Shown: positions 47,360-56,055 of the stretch, one piece after another
Numbering within the stretch: position 1 is the first letter of the stretch
Layout of the letters: each line of letters opens with the position of its first letter
Source of the DNA: [Clostridium] ultunense DSM 10521
GTDB lineage: Bacteria > Bacillota > Clostridia > Tissierellales > Tepidimicrobiaceae
Direction: 5' to 3'
DNA length: 64,000 nt
Assembly: GCF_000511955.1 (NCBI RefSeq)
Contig: NZ_AZSU01000001.1
Coordinates: forward strand, 186,650-250,649
Translations under genes and position numbers: made by a program
The notes under the pieces: model-generated
Seen by the model: only the letters and a program-made list of their open reading frames with translations
What the model was told of the DNA's origin: nothing
The model's database searches: none

Positions 47360-49027
47360 ATGGGGAATAAAAATGTTAATGAAGTAATAAATATTCTAAG
47401 AGAAAAAGCAAGTTCAGGAAATTATATTTATGAATTTGCAATTAATTATTATTTAAGTAGAAAGTTAAAAACTGACTCATTTAATCAAATCCTAGACAAA
47501 TTTGAAGATGAAAATATTAAATATAATTTAAGAGCTGTTTATGAAGAAGAAAATAATTATATAGAACAGTTTAATAATCTTAAAGACTTCTCACTAGATG
47601 AAATTATTGAAATCATAGGTGACCTTTCTGAATATGCTGGCAGGAGGGGTGGAGGGGGAAATACTACAGTAAAGTCAATTATTGATCTATCCTTAGAACT
47701 TTTGACCTTAGAAAAAGAAGATATATTATTAGATGTAGGTTCAGGGATAGGAACAACATTGCTAGAAGCATCTAAAATATCTAGTATCTCCGGGATTGAA
47801 ATCAATCCAGAAAATTATATGCTATCATGTGTGTTGCTTGATTTATTTGATCTACAAGTAGAAAATATGATGCATAAGGATGTCTTTACTTATGATTTAA
47901 GTAAATTTGACGCCAATAAGGTTTTTATGAATATGCCCTTGGGCCTAAAAATGTCAGGAAAAAAATTGGAGGAAGTTTTAAAATTAAAATTTGATAAATC
48001 CATTTACAAAAATCATATTAAATCTATTGACTCATCTTGGGTTTTTGCATTAGATATCATTGAAAATACAGAATATGAAAAATTCGTAATGCTTATGAAT
48101 GGCAATCCTTTATATAGCGATAATCATCAAGATGTAAGGAAGATATTAATTGATAAAGGTAAGGTTGAGGCTGTTATAGCATTACCTAGTAACCTATTAG
48201 CTTACACTGCTATTCCTATATATCTAGTTGTATTTAGCCATAGTAATGAAAGTATAAAATTTGTTGACGCAACAAAACTATATTCAGATATTAAATATAG
48301 ACATGTGTTAGAAAAAGAGCATATTAAAAAAATTGTAAAAGCACTAGATAAGGACTCCAGTATAAGTAAAATAGTAGATTCAAAAAAACTTATAGAAGAA
48401 GATTTTACCCTTGATCCATTAAGATATACCGTAGAAGAGTTTCCATTTGAAGAAAGCATTATATTAAAGGATGTAGTAAAATCAATTAACAGGGGTCATA
48501 CCATTAGTAAAAAAGACCTAGAAGAAATGACTTCAGTTCAACCAACAGATTATCAATATTTAATGTTACAAAATTTTCAAGATGGAATATTAGATGGAAA
48601 TTTACCATACCTAAAGAATTTAAACGAATCTTATGAGCGATATTTTCTGAAAGATAATTCAGTTATTGTTTCTAGATTATCACCTTTTAAAATAGGTTCG
48701 GTTGGCAAACTGAAGACTAATGTGTTAGTGAATGGAAATTTGTTTTTCTTAGAAATTGATGAAAATAAAATAAACAAAGATTTCCTCACTGCCTACTTAC
48801 AAAGTAGAATAGGTTTAAGAGAAATAGAAAAATATGTTAAAGGGTCTACTATGAAGACAATTAGTATTAGAGACCTTGAAAGGATTAAGATTCCAAAAAT
48901 AAGTATGGAAAAACAAATCGAAATTGGTAATCAATTCGTACTATTGAATTCTGAATTTAAGGCAATCAAGAAAAGGACCGATGAAATAATAGAAGAGAGA
49001 TTAAATATGTTTGAAGGAGGTATATAA
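47360..49027 (+). CDS. Methyltransferase-like protein with degenerate catalytic motif fused to a HsdS-like domain
   Basis: A 555-residue protein built like an N6-adenine methyltransferase (HsdM core) joined to a type I specificity-like domain. SAM motif I is present (ILLDVGSGIGTTLLEAS, ~122-138), and EAVIALPSNLLAYTAIPIYL is HsdM-like. At motif IV, where NPPF/Y is needed for base flipping and methyl transfer, it reads N-M-P-L (191-194). The C-terminal ~190 residues resemble one TRD half (SRLSPFKIGSVGKL; IRDLERIKIPKISMEKQIEIG). I infer a DNA- and perhaps SAM-binding protein without methylation activity, or with unusual activity. No nuclease domain is seen. It is the first gene of the operon and overlaps the next (TAATG). 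Confidence 0.75.
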   Translation: MGNKNVNEVINILREKASSGNYIYEFAINYYLSRKLKTDSFNQILDKFEDENIKYNLRAVYEEENNYIEQFNNLKDFSLDEIIEIIGDLSEYAGRRGGGGNTTVKSIIDLSLELLTLEKEDILLDVGSGIGTTLLEASKISSISGIEINPENYMLSCVLLDLFDLQVENMMHKDVFTYDLSKFDANKVFMNMPLGLKMSGKKLEEVLKLKFDKSIYKNHIKSIDSSWVFALDIIENTEYEKFVMLMNGNPLYSDNHQDVRKILIDKGKVEAVIALPSNLLAYTAIPIYLVVFSHSNESIKFVDATKLYSDIKYRHVLEKEHIKKIVKALDKDSSISKIVDSKKLIEEDFTLDPLRYTVEEFPFEESIILKDVVKSINRGHTISKKDLEEMTSVQPTDYQYLMLQNFQDGILDGNLPYLKNLNESYERYFLKDNSVIVSRLSPFKIGSVGKLKTNVLVNGNLFFLEIDENKINKDFLTAYLQSRIGLREIEKYVKGSTMKTISIRDLERIKIPKISMEKQIEIGNQFVLLNSEFKAIKKRTDEIIEERLNMFEGGI

Positions 49028-49548
49028 TGCTTCTGGATAACGAGTTAAAAATTGATGTTGCATCTGACGCAACAAAAATAGTAATGAAAAGAATTATTGG
49101 TGCTAGATCTATTAGTGAGTTGAGAAGTTATCTAAAATCAATAGGTCTTGAGGAGCTGACTCCAGATATAGATAACTTCCAGCCTAATGGGGATATTTAT
49201 ATCTTAGGAGATTTGAGCATTAAAGATAATATTGTCTATCAAATATTTAAAGACTTAAGCATAGATGTTAATAGAATAAAACTAGTAAAAGGTTATAATG
49301 AGCTGAAGACTTATAATTTTAATAGATTCCAATATGATACTTCTGTAAGATTGATTTTTGTAGGACCAATACCCCATTCAACAAAAGATAAAGGGGAATA
49401 TTCTAGCGTTATAGCTAGAATGGAGAGGGAAGAAGGTTTCCCTAAAATCGTAAGACTTGGTACAGAAGGCAGTTTGAAAATTACTAAAACAAACCTTAAA
49501 GATGCTATAATAAAAGAAATAAAATCAAATTATTTAGATACAAATTAA
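49027..49548 (+). CDS. Unknown 173-residue partner of the methyltransferase-like protein
   Basis: A soluble alpha/beta-looking protein with GDIYILGDLSIKDNIVYQI, FVGPIPHSTKDKGEYSSVIA and a basic C-terminal helix. I do not recognise a domain. It is tightly coupled to the preceding gene (TAATG overlap, GGAGG inside its end), so the products probably work together. hsdM follows after 80 bases. It could be a nucleic-acid or nucleotide-binding accessory factor; that is a guess. Confidence 0.75.
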   Translation: MLLDNELKIDVASDATKIVMKRIIGARSISELRSYLKSIGLEELTPDIDNFQPNGDIYILGDLSIKDNIVYQIFKDLSIDVNRIKLVKGYNELKTYNFNRFQYDTSVRLIFVGPIPHSTKDKGEYSSVIARMEREEGFPKIVRLGTEGSLKITKTNLKDAIIKEIKSNYLDTN

Positions 49549-49628
49549 TATAACAAAAAGCTTTTAAAAAGCCAGTTGATTTAATTTTACCTAGATAAAC
49601 AAGTATAAGATAAGGAGTGAGTGTATAG

Positions 49629-51089
49629 ATGATAACAGGAGAAATAAGGAATAAGATTGACAGAATTTGGGATAGCTTTTGGACAGGCGGTATTACTAAC
49701 CCTTTAACAGTTATAGAGCAGTTTACCTATTTACTATTTATAAAATCATTAGATGATAAGCAGTTAAACTCAGAAAAAGAGGCTAGTATTCTAGGTATAA
49801 AGCCTAAAGTAATATTTGACAAGAATAATGAAGATTTAAGATGGTCTAACTTTAAACACTTTGACTCAGAAAAAATGTATAAGGTCGTATCTACTGAAGT
49901 ATTCCCTTTTATAAAGAAATTGAATGGCAATGCAGATTCATCATTTGCTAGATTTATGGAAGATGCGATCTTTACCATTCCTACACCTAGAATGCTAGAA
50001 ACAGTTGTAACCAATATAGATGAACTTATGGCTGATCTTCCCTTAAAAGACTTAGGAGATTTATATGAGTATATGCTTAGCAAGTTGACTACTGCAGGGA
50101 AGAATGGACAGTTCAGAACACCAAGACATATTATAGATATGATGGTTGAACTTGTGAAACCTACACCTAGCGACATAATTATAGATCCAGCGGCCGGGAC
50201 AGCAGGATTTTTAATTTCCACAGCAGATTACTTAAAGAAAAATTATGAAAATGAAATATTTACATCAGAGCAACTAAAAGAACACTTTAATAATGAAATG
50301 TTTAATGGAAACGAAATAGATACTACCATGTTAAGAATAGGAACTATGAATATGCTCCTTCATGACGTGGAAAATCCCCAAATTCACTATATGGACTCTC
50401 TTTCTAAATCCAATAAGGAAAGAGAAAAATATACCTTAGTACTAGCCAATCCACCTTTTAAGGGTAGCTTGGATAAAGAGGCGGTAGCTGATGACCTGAC
50501 TAGAATTACTAACACAGGAAAAACAGAACTATTATTTATAGGACTTATTCTAGAGATTTTAAAAAGTGGTGGAAGGGCTGGAGTAATAGTTCCAGATGGA
50601 GTCCTTTTTGGAGCTAGCAATGCCCATAAATCTTTGAGAAAAGAGATTATAGACAAGCATAAGCTAGAGGGAGTTATATCCATGCCTTCAGGGGTATTTA
50701 AGCCCTATACAGGAGTATCTACAGCCATACTACTCTTTACTAAAACAGGCATAGGTGGAACAGATAAGGTTTGGTTCTATGATATGGAAGCAGATGGGCT
50801 ATCCCTAGATGATAAGAGGGAAAAGGTAAAGGACAATGACATAGAAGATATAATAGCGAGATTCCATAAGCTAGATAATGAAGAGGAGAGACAAAGAACA
50901 GAAAAGTCTTTTTTGGTCCCAGTAGAGGAAATAAGGGAAAATGGTTATGATCTTTCTATAAATAGATATAAGGAAATAGTCTATGAAGAAGTAGAATATG
51001 AAGAACCTGAAGTGATCATAGAAAAGATAAGAAGATTAGAGGAAGATATACTTTTAGGTTTAGATGAAATAGAGAAGTTGGTGAAATAG
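49629..51089 (+). CDS. hsdM: Type I restriction-modification methyltransferase subunit
   Basis: A 486-residue HsdM. An N-terminal helical domain (FWTGGITNPLTVIEQFTYLL) precedes the MTase domain with SAM motif IDPAAGTAGFLIS and intact catalytic LANPPF (motif IV), plus GRAGVIVPDGVLFG. It methylates adenine in the recognition sequence set by HsdS, protecting host DNA. AAGGAGTGAG precedes the ATG. The hsdS ATG follows directly after the stop. Confidence 0.97.
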   Translation: MITGEIRNKIDRIWDSFWTGGITNPLTVIEQFTYLLFIKSLDDKQLNSEKEASILGIKPKVIFDKNNEDLRWSNFKHFDSEKMYKVVSTEVFPFIKKLNGNADSSFARFMEDAIFTIPTPRMLETVVTNIDELMADLPLKDLGDLYEYMLSKLTTAGKNGQFRTPRHIIDMMVELVKPTPSDIIIDPAAGTAGFLISTADYLKKNYENEIFTSEQLKEHFNNEMFNGNEIDTTMLRIGTMNMLLHDVENPQIHYMDSLSKSNKEREKYTLVLANPPFKGSLDKEAVADDLTRITNTGKTELLFIGLILEILKSGGRAGVIVPDGVLFGASNAHKSLRKEIIDKHKLEGVISMPSGVFKPYTGVSTAILLFTKTGIGGTDKVWFYDMEADGLSLDDKREKVKDNDIEDIIARFHKLDNEEERQRTEKSFLVPVEEIRENGYDLSINRYKEIVYEEVEYEEPEVIIEKIRRLEEDILLGLDEIEKLVK

Positions 51090-52268
51090 ATGAAATGGAT
51101 AGAGTTAGGAGAAGTTTTCCCGATAATAAGAAATGGTAAAAGTATAAAACAAGATGGTTATGAAGGTTACCCAATTACTAGAATAGAAACTATAGCTGAT
51201 AGATACATTAATGAGAATAGGGTAGGTTATGCAAATATTCATGAACTTGATGATTATGAAGAGTATGTTTTACAAAAAGGAGACATCTTGATGTCCCATA
51301 TAAACAGTGTTAAACACTTAGGTAAAACTGCAATATTTGATTCGGACACTATAATGATTCATGGGATGAATTTATTGTGTCTTAGAGGTGATAAAGATAA
51401 AATAAACAATTATTATGGATACTATTGTTTAAACTCAGATGTATTTTTGAATCAGATATCTCATATAACAAAAAAATCTGTAAATCAAGCTAGTTTTAAT
51501 ATTACTAACCTTAAAAAGATAAAAATTCCAGTCCCACCCATGGAAACCCAAGAAAAGATAGTCAAAGTTCTAGACCATGCACAAGCACTTATAGACAAGA
51601 GGAAGGAACAAATAGAATCCCTAGACCAGCTAATAGAATCTATATTTTATACTATGTTTGGTGATCCAGTAAGGAATGAAAAGGGTTGGGAGGTTAAGAA
51701 GTTAGAAGAAGTATTATTGAACAATGTAAGTAATATAAAAAAAGACTTTAAAGATGATATTTCCTATATTGATATAGGATCTATAAATAATAACAATAAT
51801 TCTATTGAATCATATAACAATTTTAAAATAAAAGATGCACCAAGTAGAGCAAAAAGAATATTGAATCATGGGGATATACTATTTTCAACAGTAAGACCAA
51901 ACTTAAAAAATATTGCAATTTTTGACATGTATACAGAAAATACTGCAATAGGCTCTACGGGCTTTTGTATTATTCGCGTAAATGAAAGTTTGGTAAATAA
52001 TAAATATATATTTAATGTAGTAAAAAACAGCAGATTTACAGGTTATTTAGTAAAGATAGCAGAAGGAGCAAGCTATCCAGCAGTAAAAGATAGTGATATT
52101 AAGTCAATAAAAATAAGTATTCCACCGATTTCTCTACAGAATGAATTCGCACAAAAAGTAGAAGTCATAGAAAAACAAAAGGAAGTTTTAAGAGAATCAC
52201 TGGAATTATTAGAAGAAAATTATAAGTCTATTATGGATAAAGCCTTTAAAGGTCAACTATTTAACTAG
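51090..52268 (+). CDS. hsdS: Type I restriction-modification specificity subunit
   Basis: A 392-residue HsdS with two variable target-recognition domains. The first conserved helical region contains PVPPMETQEKIVKVLDHAQAL and FGDPVRNEKGWEVKKL; the second is ISIPPISLQNEFAQKVEVIE. It determines the bipartite DNA sequence read by the HsdM2S and HsdR2M2S complexes. It starts one base after the hsdM stop; hsdR follows after 11 bases. Both TRDs appear intact. Confidence 0.95.
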   Translation: MKWIELGEVFPIIRNGKSIKQDGYEGYPITRIETIADRYINENRVGYANIHELDDYEEYVLQKGDILMSHINSVKHLGKTAIFDSDTIMIHGMNLLCLRGDKDKINNYYGYYCLNSDVFLNQISHITKKSVNQASFNITNLKKIKIPVPPMETQEKIVKVLDHAQALIDKRKEQIESLDQLIESIFYTMFGDPVRNEKGWEVKKLEEVLLNNVSNIKKDFKDDISYIDIGSINNNNNSIESYNNFKIKDAPSRAKRILNHGDILFSTVRPNLKNIAIFDMYTENTAIGSTGFCIIRVNESLVNNKYIFNVVKNSRFTGYLVKIAEGASYPAVKDSDIKSIKISIPPISLQNEFAQKVEVIEKQKEVLRESLELLEENYKSIMDKAFKGQLFN

Positions 52269-52279
52269 GAGGTGGACTC

Positions 52280-55200
52280 ATGAATTCAAATTTTTCTTAT
52301 CTGAAGAAAGAAGGCAAATATGAATCTTTTGTAGATGCCTGTATAGAGGCTGAAAAACTGATGCATGTATCCTATTCAGCATCTGCAACCTTTACCCGTA
52401 GGGCCATGGAGTTGGCTGTCAGATGGATATATATCAATGATGAAGCACTAAAGCTTCCCTATAATGATACCTTTGCTGCCCTTATAAATAGTCCTGATTT
52501 TAAAAATATAGTTGGAATAGAACTATATAAAGCTCTTGATTACACCAGGGAATTAGGCAATAAGGCAGCCCATACTAATATGAGTGTGGATAGAAATCAG
52601 GCTATACTATCCTTGAGAAATTTATTTAATCTAACTCATTTTATAGACTACTGTTATTCTGAGGATTTTGAGGAAAGACAATTTGATGAAAGCCTTTTAG
52701 GTTATAATGACAGATTGAAAAAGACAGTCAAAGAGCAGGAAGAATTCTTTGAAATACTATCTAAAAAGGATAAGAGTCTAGAAGAGTTAATCAAGGAAAA
52801 CCAAAGGCTTAGAGAGGAAAATAAAAAGACCAGAAAAAACCATGAAAGGACTAGATCCTATAGGGTAGATAGCTTATCTGAAGAAGAAACTAGGAAGGCC
52901 TATATAGACCTTGATTTAGAATTAAAGGGCTGGGAAATAGGGAAGAATTGCCTGGAAGAAGTAGAAGTTTCCCATATGGAAAATGCTTCAGGTATTGGCT
53001 TTGTTGATTATGTCTTATATGGGGATAATGGTAAACCCCTGGCTGTGGTAGAAGCAAAAAGAACCAGTAATAGTCCTAAATTAGGCAAGATACAGGCAGA
53101 AATGTATGCAGATGCTCTAGAAATAGAAACAGGTGTTAGACCTGTAATATTTTATACCAATGGTATAGATTATTATATTTGGGATGATAAGGATTATCCT
53201 GAAAGAAAGATTTCAGGGATCTACAGTAAGAAGGATTTAGAGTCCCTAAATTTTATGAAGAACAATAGAAGCACCATGAAAAGTCCTGATATAAGGGATG
53301 AAATAACCAATAGGGATTATCAAAAAGAGGCCATAACAAGAACCTTAGAAAGCTATGAAACTGGCCATAGGAAGGCACTTTTAGTAATGGCTACAGGAAG
53401 TGGCAAAACTAGAACAGCTGCTTCTATAGTCGATCTTATGGTTAGGAATAACTGGGCCAAAAATATTCTCTTTTTAGCAGACAGAACAGCCCTAGTCAAA
53501 CAAGCTAAGGAAAGTTTTAATGAACATTTGCCAGAGCTTTCCTTATGCAATCTTTTGGACAATAAGGATGATGTTAGTAGTAGAATGGTATTTTCCACCT
53601 ATCCAACCATAATGAATGCCATAGATGAGAAGAAGGGGACTGATGGAAAGAGAATTTTCACCAATGGACACTTTGATTTGATAATTTTAGATGAAAGTCA
53701 TAGGTCTATATATAAGAAATATCAAGATATATTTGCCTATTTTGATGCTAGACTCTTAGGCTTGACTGCTACCCCTGTAGATGAAATTGATAGGAATACC
53801 TATAGGGTTTTTGAACTAGAAGAAGGAAATCCTACCTTTGCCTATGATTTAAAAGAGGCTATTGAAGATGGATATCTAGTAAATTATGAACTTCCTCAGG
53901 TATCTGAAACCAAGATTATGAAGGAAGGCATAAGATATAAGGACTTATCAGAGGAAGAAAAGGAAGAGTTTGAAAAGACCTTTGATTCTTTTGAAGATAT
54001 TCCTAGTGAAATGGTAAACAAAAGTCTTTTTAATATAGAAACAGTAGATTTAGTTATAAAGGATTTAATGGAAAAGGGAATAAAGGTAGAAGGTGGAGAT
54101 AAGTTAGGCAAGACTATAATCTTTGCTGCCAATCAGGATCATGCCGACTTTATAGTTGAAAGATTCAATGCCCTATATCCTGAATACAGGGGAGATTTTG
54201 CCCAGGCTATTTATCATAAAATCAATTATGTAGATAATCTTATAGATAAATTTAAAGACAAAGATTCTTATCCTCAAATAGCAGTATCTGTAGATATGTT
54301 GGATACAGGAATAGATATTCCCGAACTTGTAAACCTAGTATTCTTTAAGAAGGTAAGGTCTAAGGCTAAGTTTTGGCAGATGATTGGTAGAGGTACTAGA
54401 CTATGTGAAGATTTATTTGGGCCAGGTCTTCATAAAGAAAAATTCTTAATTTTTGATTACTATTATAACTTTGAGTTTTTTGAAATAAATAAGAGAGGCC
54501 ATGAAGGTGGTCTTCAAAGATCCCTAACAGAAAATTTATTTAATATTAAGGTTGATTTGATAAAGGCTTTGGAACATTTAGATTATCAGGAAGATGAATT
54601 TATAAAATATAGAAATGAGTTAATAGACAATATAAGTCTTTTAATTAAGGGAATAAACACTGATAGATTTAATGCAAGAATGAGGTTACACCTAATAGAT
54701 AGATACTCAGATAAAAGAGCTTTTGAAAGTCTAGAGGAAATTGATGTAAAGAACCTTAAAGATGAAGTTTCACCTCTTATAATATCTACAGATGACGATG
54801 AATTAGCTAAGAGATTTGACTATTTAATGTACACTATACAATATGCCTATCTTGAGAAAAAACCATATTCTAAACCTAAGAGTAGGGTTAAAAAGACTGC
54901 CAATGATTTAGAGAAAAAGGGCTCTATAGGGCAAGTACAAAAAAATAAAGAGCTAATTTATGAGATACAGAAAGAAGAGTTTTGGGAAGATGCAGATCTC
55001 TTTGACTATGAAAGGGTTAGAAAGGCTTTAAGAGAACTCATAAAGCTAATAGATAGAGAAAGGCAGGGAATTTACTATACAGATTTTAAGGACGAAGTAA
55101 TAGGGGTTAGGGAAGGAAGTCCAATATATGATGTTAATGATTTAGAAACTTATAAAGAAAGAATAGTATCCTATTTTAAGAAATATAGGGATGATTTGCC

Positions 55201-55603
55201 TATTTACAAACTTAGAAATAATGAAGACCTCACTAAAGAAGATATTAAATATTTTGAAAGAATCCTCTTTGAAGAATTAGGAGACAGAGAATCTTATCAA
55301 AAAGTTTATGGTGATAAACCTCTTTTGAAATTGGTTGCCAGTATTACAGGTATGGATAGAGAAGCTGCTAAAAGAGAGTTTTCAAAATTCCTGATAGATG
55401 AAAAATTAAATTCAGATCAGATTAACTTTGTCAATAATATTATTGATTATATTGTTAAAAATGGTTCTATTGAAAAAGAAGTACTACAGGAATTTCCCTT
55501 TAATAAAAAGGGTGGGGTAATTAAATTATTTGATAACAATATAGAACTAGCTAAGGATATTATTTCAACTATTGATAAAATCAATAATAGGTTAGTGGTT
55601 TAA
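52280..55603 (+). CDS. hsdR: Type I restriction endonuclease subunit
   Basis: A 1107-residue HsdR of EcoEI-like organisation. An N-terminal DUF4145-like helical domain (~1-130) and a short coiled coil precede the nuclease domain (D in DYVLYGDNG, then E-A-K in VVEAKRT, ~250-262). SF2 translocase motifs follow: Walker A MATGSGKT (~372), DESH (~470), TATP (LGLTATPVDE) and motif VI (QMIGRGTRLCEDLF). The C-terminal domain binds the methylase. It translocates and cuts unmodified DNA. AGGAGG precedes the ATG. The coding frame is intact, so the system is probably active. Confidence 0.96.
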   Translation: MNSNFSYLKKEGKYESFVDACIEAEKLMHVSYSASATFTRRAMELAVRWIYINDEALKLPYNDTFAALINSPDFKNIVGIELYKALDYTRELGNKAAHTNMSVDRNQAILSLRNLFNLTHFIDYCYSEDFEERQFDESLLGYNDRLKKTVKEQEEFFEILSKKDKSLEELIKENQRLREENKKTRKNHERTRSYRVDSLSEEETRKAYIDLDLELKGWEIGKNCLEEVEVSHMENASGIGFVDYVLYGDNGKPLAVVEAKRTSNSPKLGKIQAEMYADALEIETGVRPVIFYTNGIDYYIWDDKDYPERKISGIYSKKDLESLNFMKNNRSTMKSPDIRDEITNRDYQKEAITRTLESYETGHRKALLVMATGSGKTRTAASIVDLMVRNNWAKNILFLADRTALVKQAKESFNEHLPELSLCNLLDNKDDVSSRMVFSTYPTIMNAIDEKKGTDGKRIFTNGHFDLIILDESHRSIYKKYQDIFAYFDARLLGLTATPVDEIDRNTYRVFELEEGNPTFAYDLKEAIEDGYLVNYELPQVSETKIMKEGIRYKDLSEEEKEEFEKTFDSFEDIPSEMVNKSLFNIETVDLVIKDLMEKGIKVEGGDKLGKTIIFAANQDHADFIVERFNALYPEYRGDFAQAIYHKINYVDNLIDKFKDKDSYPQIAVSVDMLDTGIDIPELVNLVFFKKVRSKAKFWQMIGRGTRLCEDLFGPGLHKEKFLIFDYYYNFEFFEINKRGHEGGLQRSLTENLFNIKVDLIKALEHLDYQEDEFIKYRNELIDNISLLIKGINTDRFNARMRLHLIDRYSDKRAFESLEEIDVKNLKDEVSPLIISTDDDELAKRFDYLMYTIQYAYLEKKPYSKPKSRVKKTANDLEKKGSIGQVQKNKELIYEIQKEEFWEDADLFDYERVRKALRELIKLIDRERQGIYYTDFKDEVIGVREGSPIYDVNDLETYKERIVSYFKKYRDDLPIYKLRNNEDLTKEDIKYFERILFEELGDRESYQKVYGDKPLLKLVASITGMDREAAKREFSKFLIDEKLNSDQINFVNNIIDYIVKNGSIEKEVLQEFPFNKKGGVIKLFDNNIELAKDIISTIDKINNRLVV

Positions 55604-55620
55604 AGCTTAATGAATCATTT

Positions 55621-55650
55621 AGTGGTTAAGAGAAAGCTTAGCCACTTTTT
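55621..55650 (+). terminator. Terminator of the restriction operon
   Basis: AGTGGTTAAG/CTTAGCCACT (one G-T pair) with an AGAAAG loop and five T. Confidence 0.8.
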
Positions 55651-55699
55651 ATAACAGGGTATTAGGGGTGTCCCCTAAATCATTCCGATAGGAACAAGT

Positions 55700-55774
55700 A
55701 GAAAATTGGATAAAAAGAAGCGAACCTAAAAGGGCCCGCTTCATCAATTTTCTCGTAAGTGTGTCTACACTTAC
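55700..55774. ncRNA. Nested hairpins, candidate minus-strand RNA ending in a terminator
   Basis: GAAGCG...CGCTTC (55717-55742) sits inside an outer stem, GAAAATT...AATTTTC, with GAT/ATC between. A separate perfect eight-base hairpin GTAAGTGT/ACACTTAC lies at 55755-55774. On the minus strand the inner stem is followed by five T, as in a terminator. A short open frame across it on the minus strand has no start. The rest of the 450-base gap to 56055 is AT-rich, with a possible TATAAT near 55980. Confidence 0.35.
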
Positions 55775-56055
55775 TGTGCTTGCTATTAAAGTTATTTTAA
55801 AAGCAGGTATTAAGCTAAATATTTGATTTGCATATTTATATTACCACATTCTATAGCTAATATTAGCGTGTATTAGGTAATTTCCTTAAAAGCTTTGACC
55901 TTACAAAGTCTTGAAAGTGATTTAGGGTTAATTAGGCAAATTATAAGGGAGTCATTTATTTTTAATATGGCAAAGTAAATTATAATGTTCATGTAAATTT
56001 AATTTCTTATTAATATATGAAGGCAGTTAAAGTATAATAATTGGAGGAGGATGCC

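Noticed and set aside
49727..50221. 164-codon minus-strand open frame inside hsdM
   Set aside because: Antisense shadow with no ribosome site; hsdM is intact on the plus strand.
55755..56000. Small minus-strand toxin-like peptide frame through the hairpin region
   Set aside because: The open frame has no usable start codon or ribosome site; the RNA structure is the better-supported feature.
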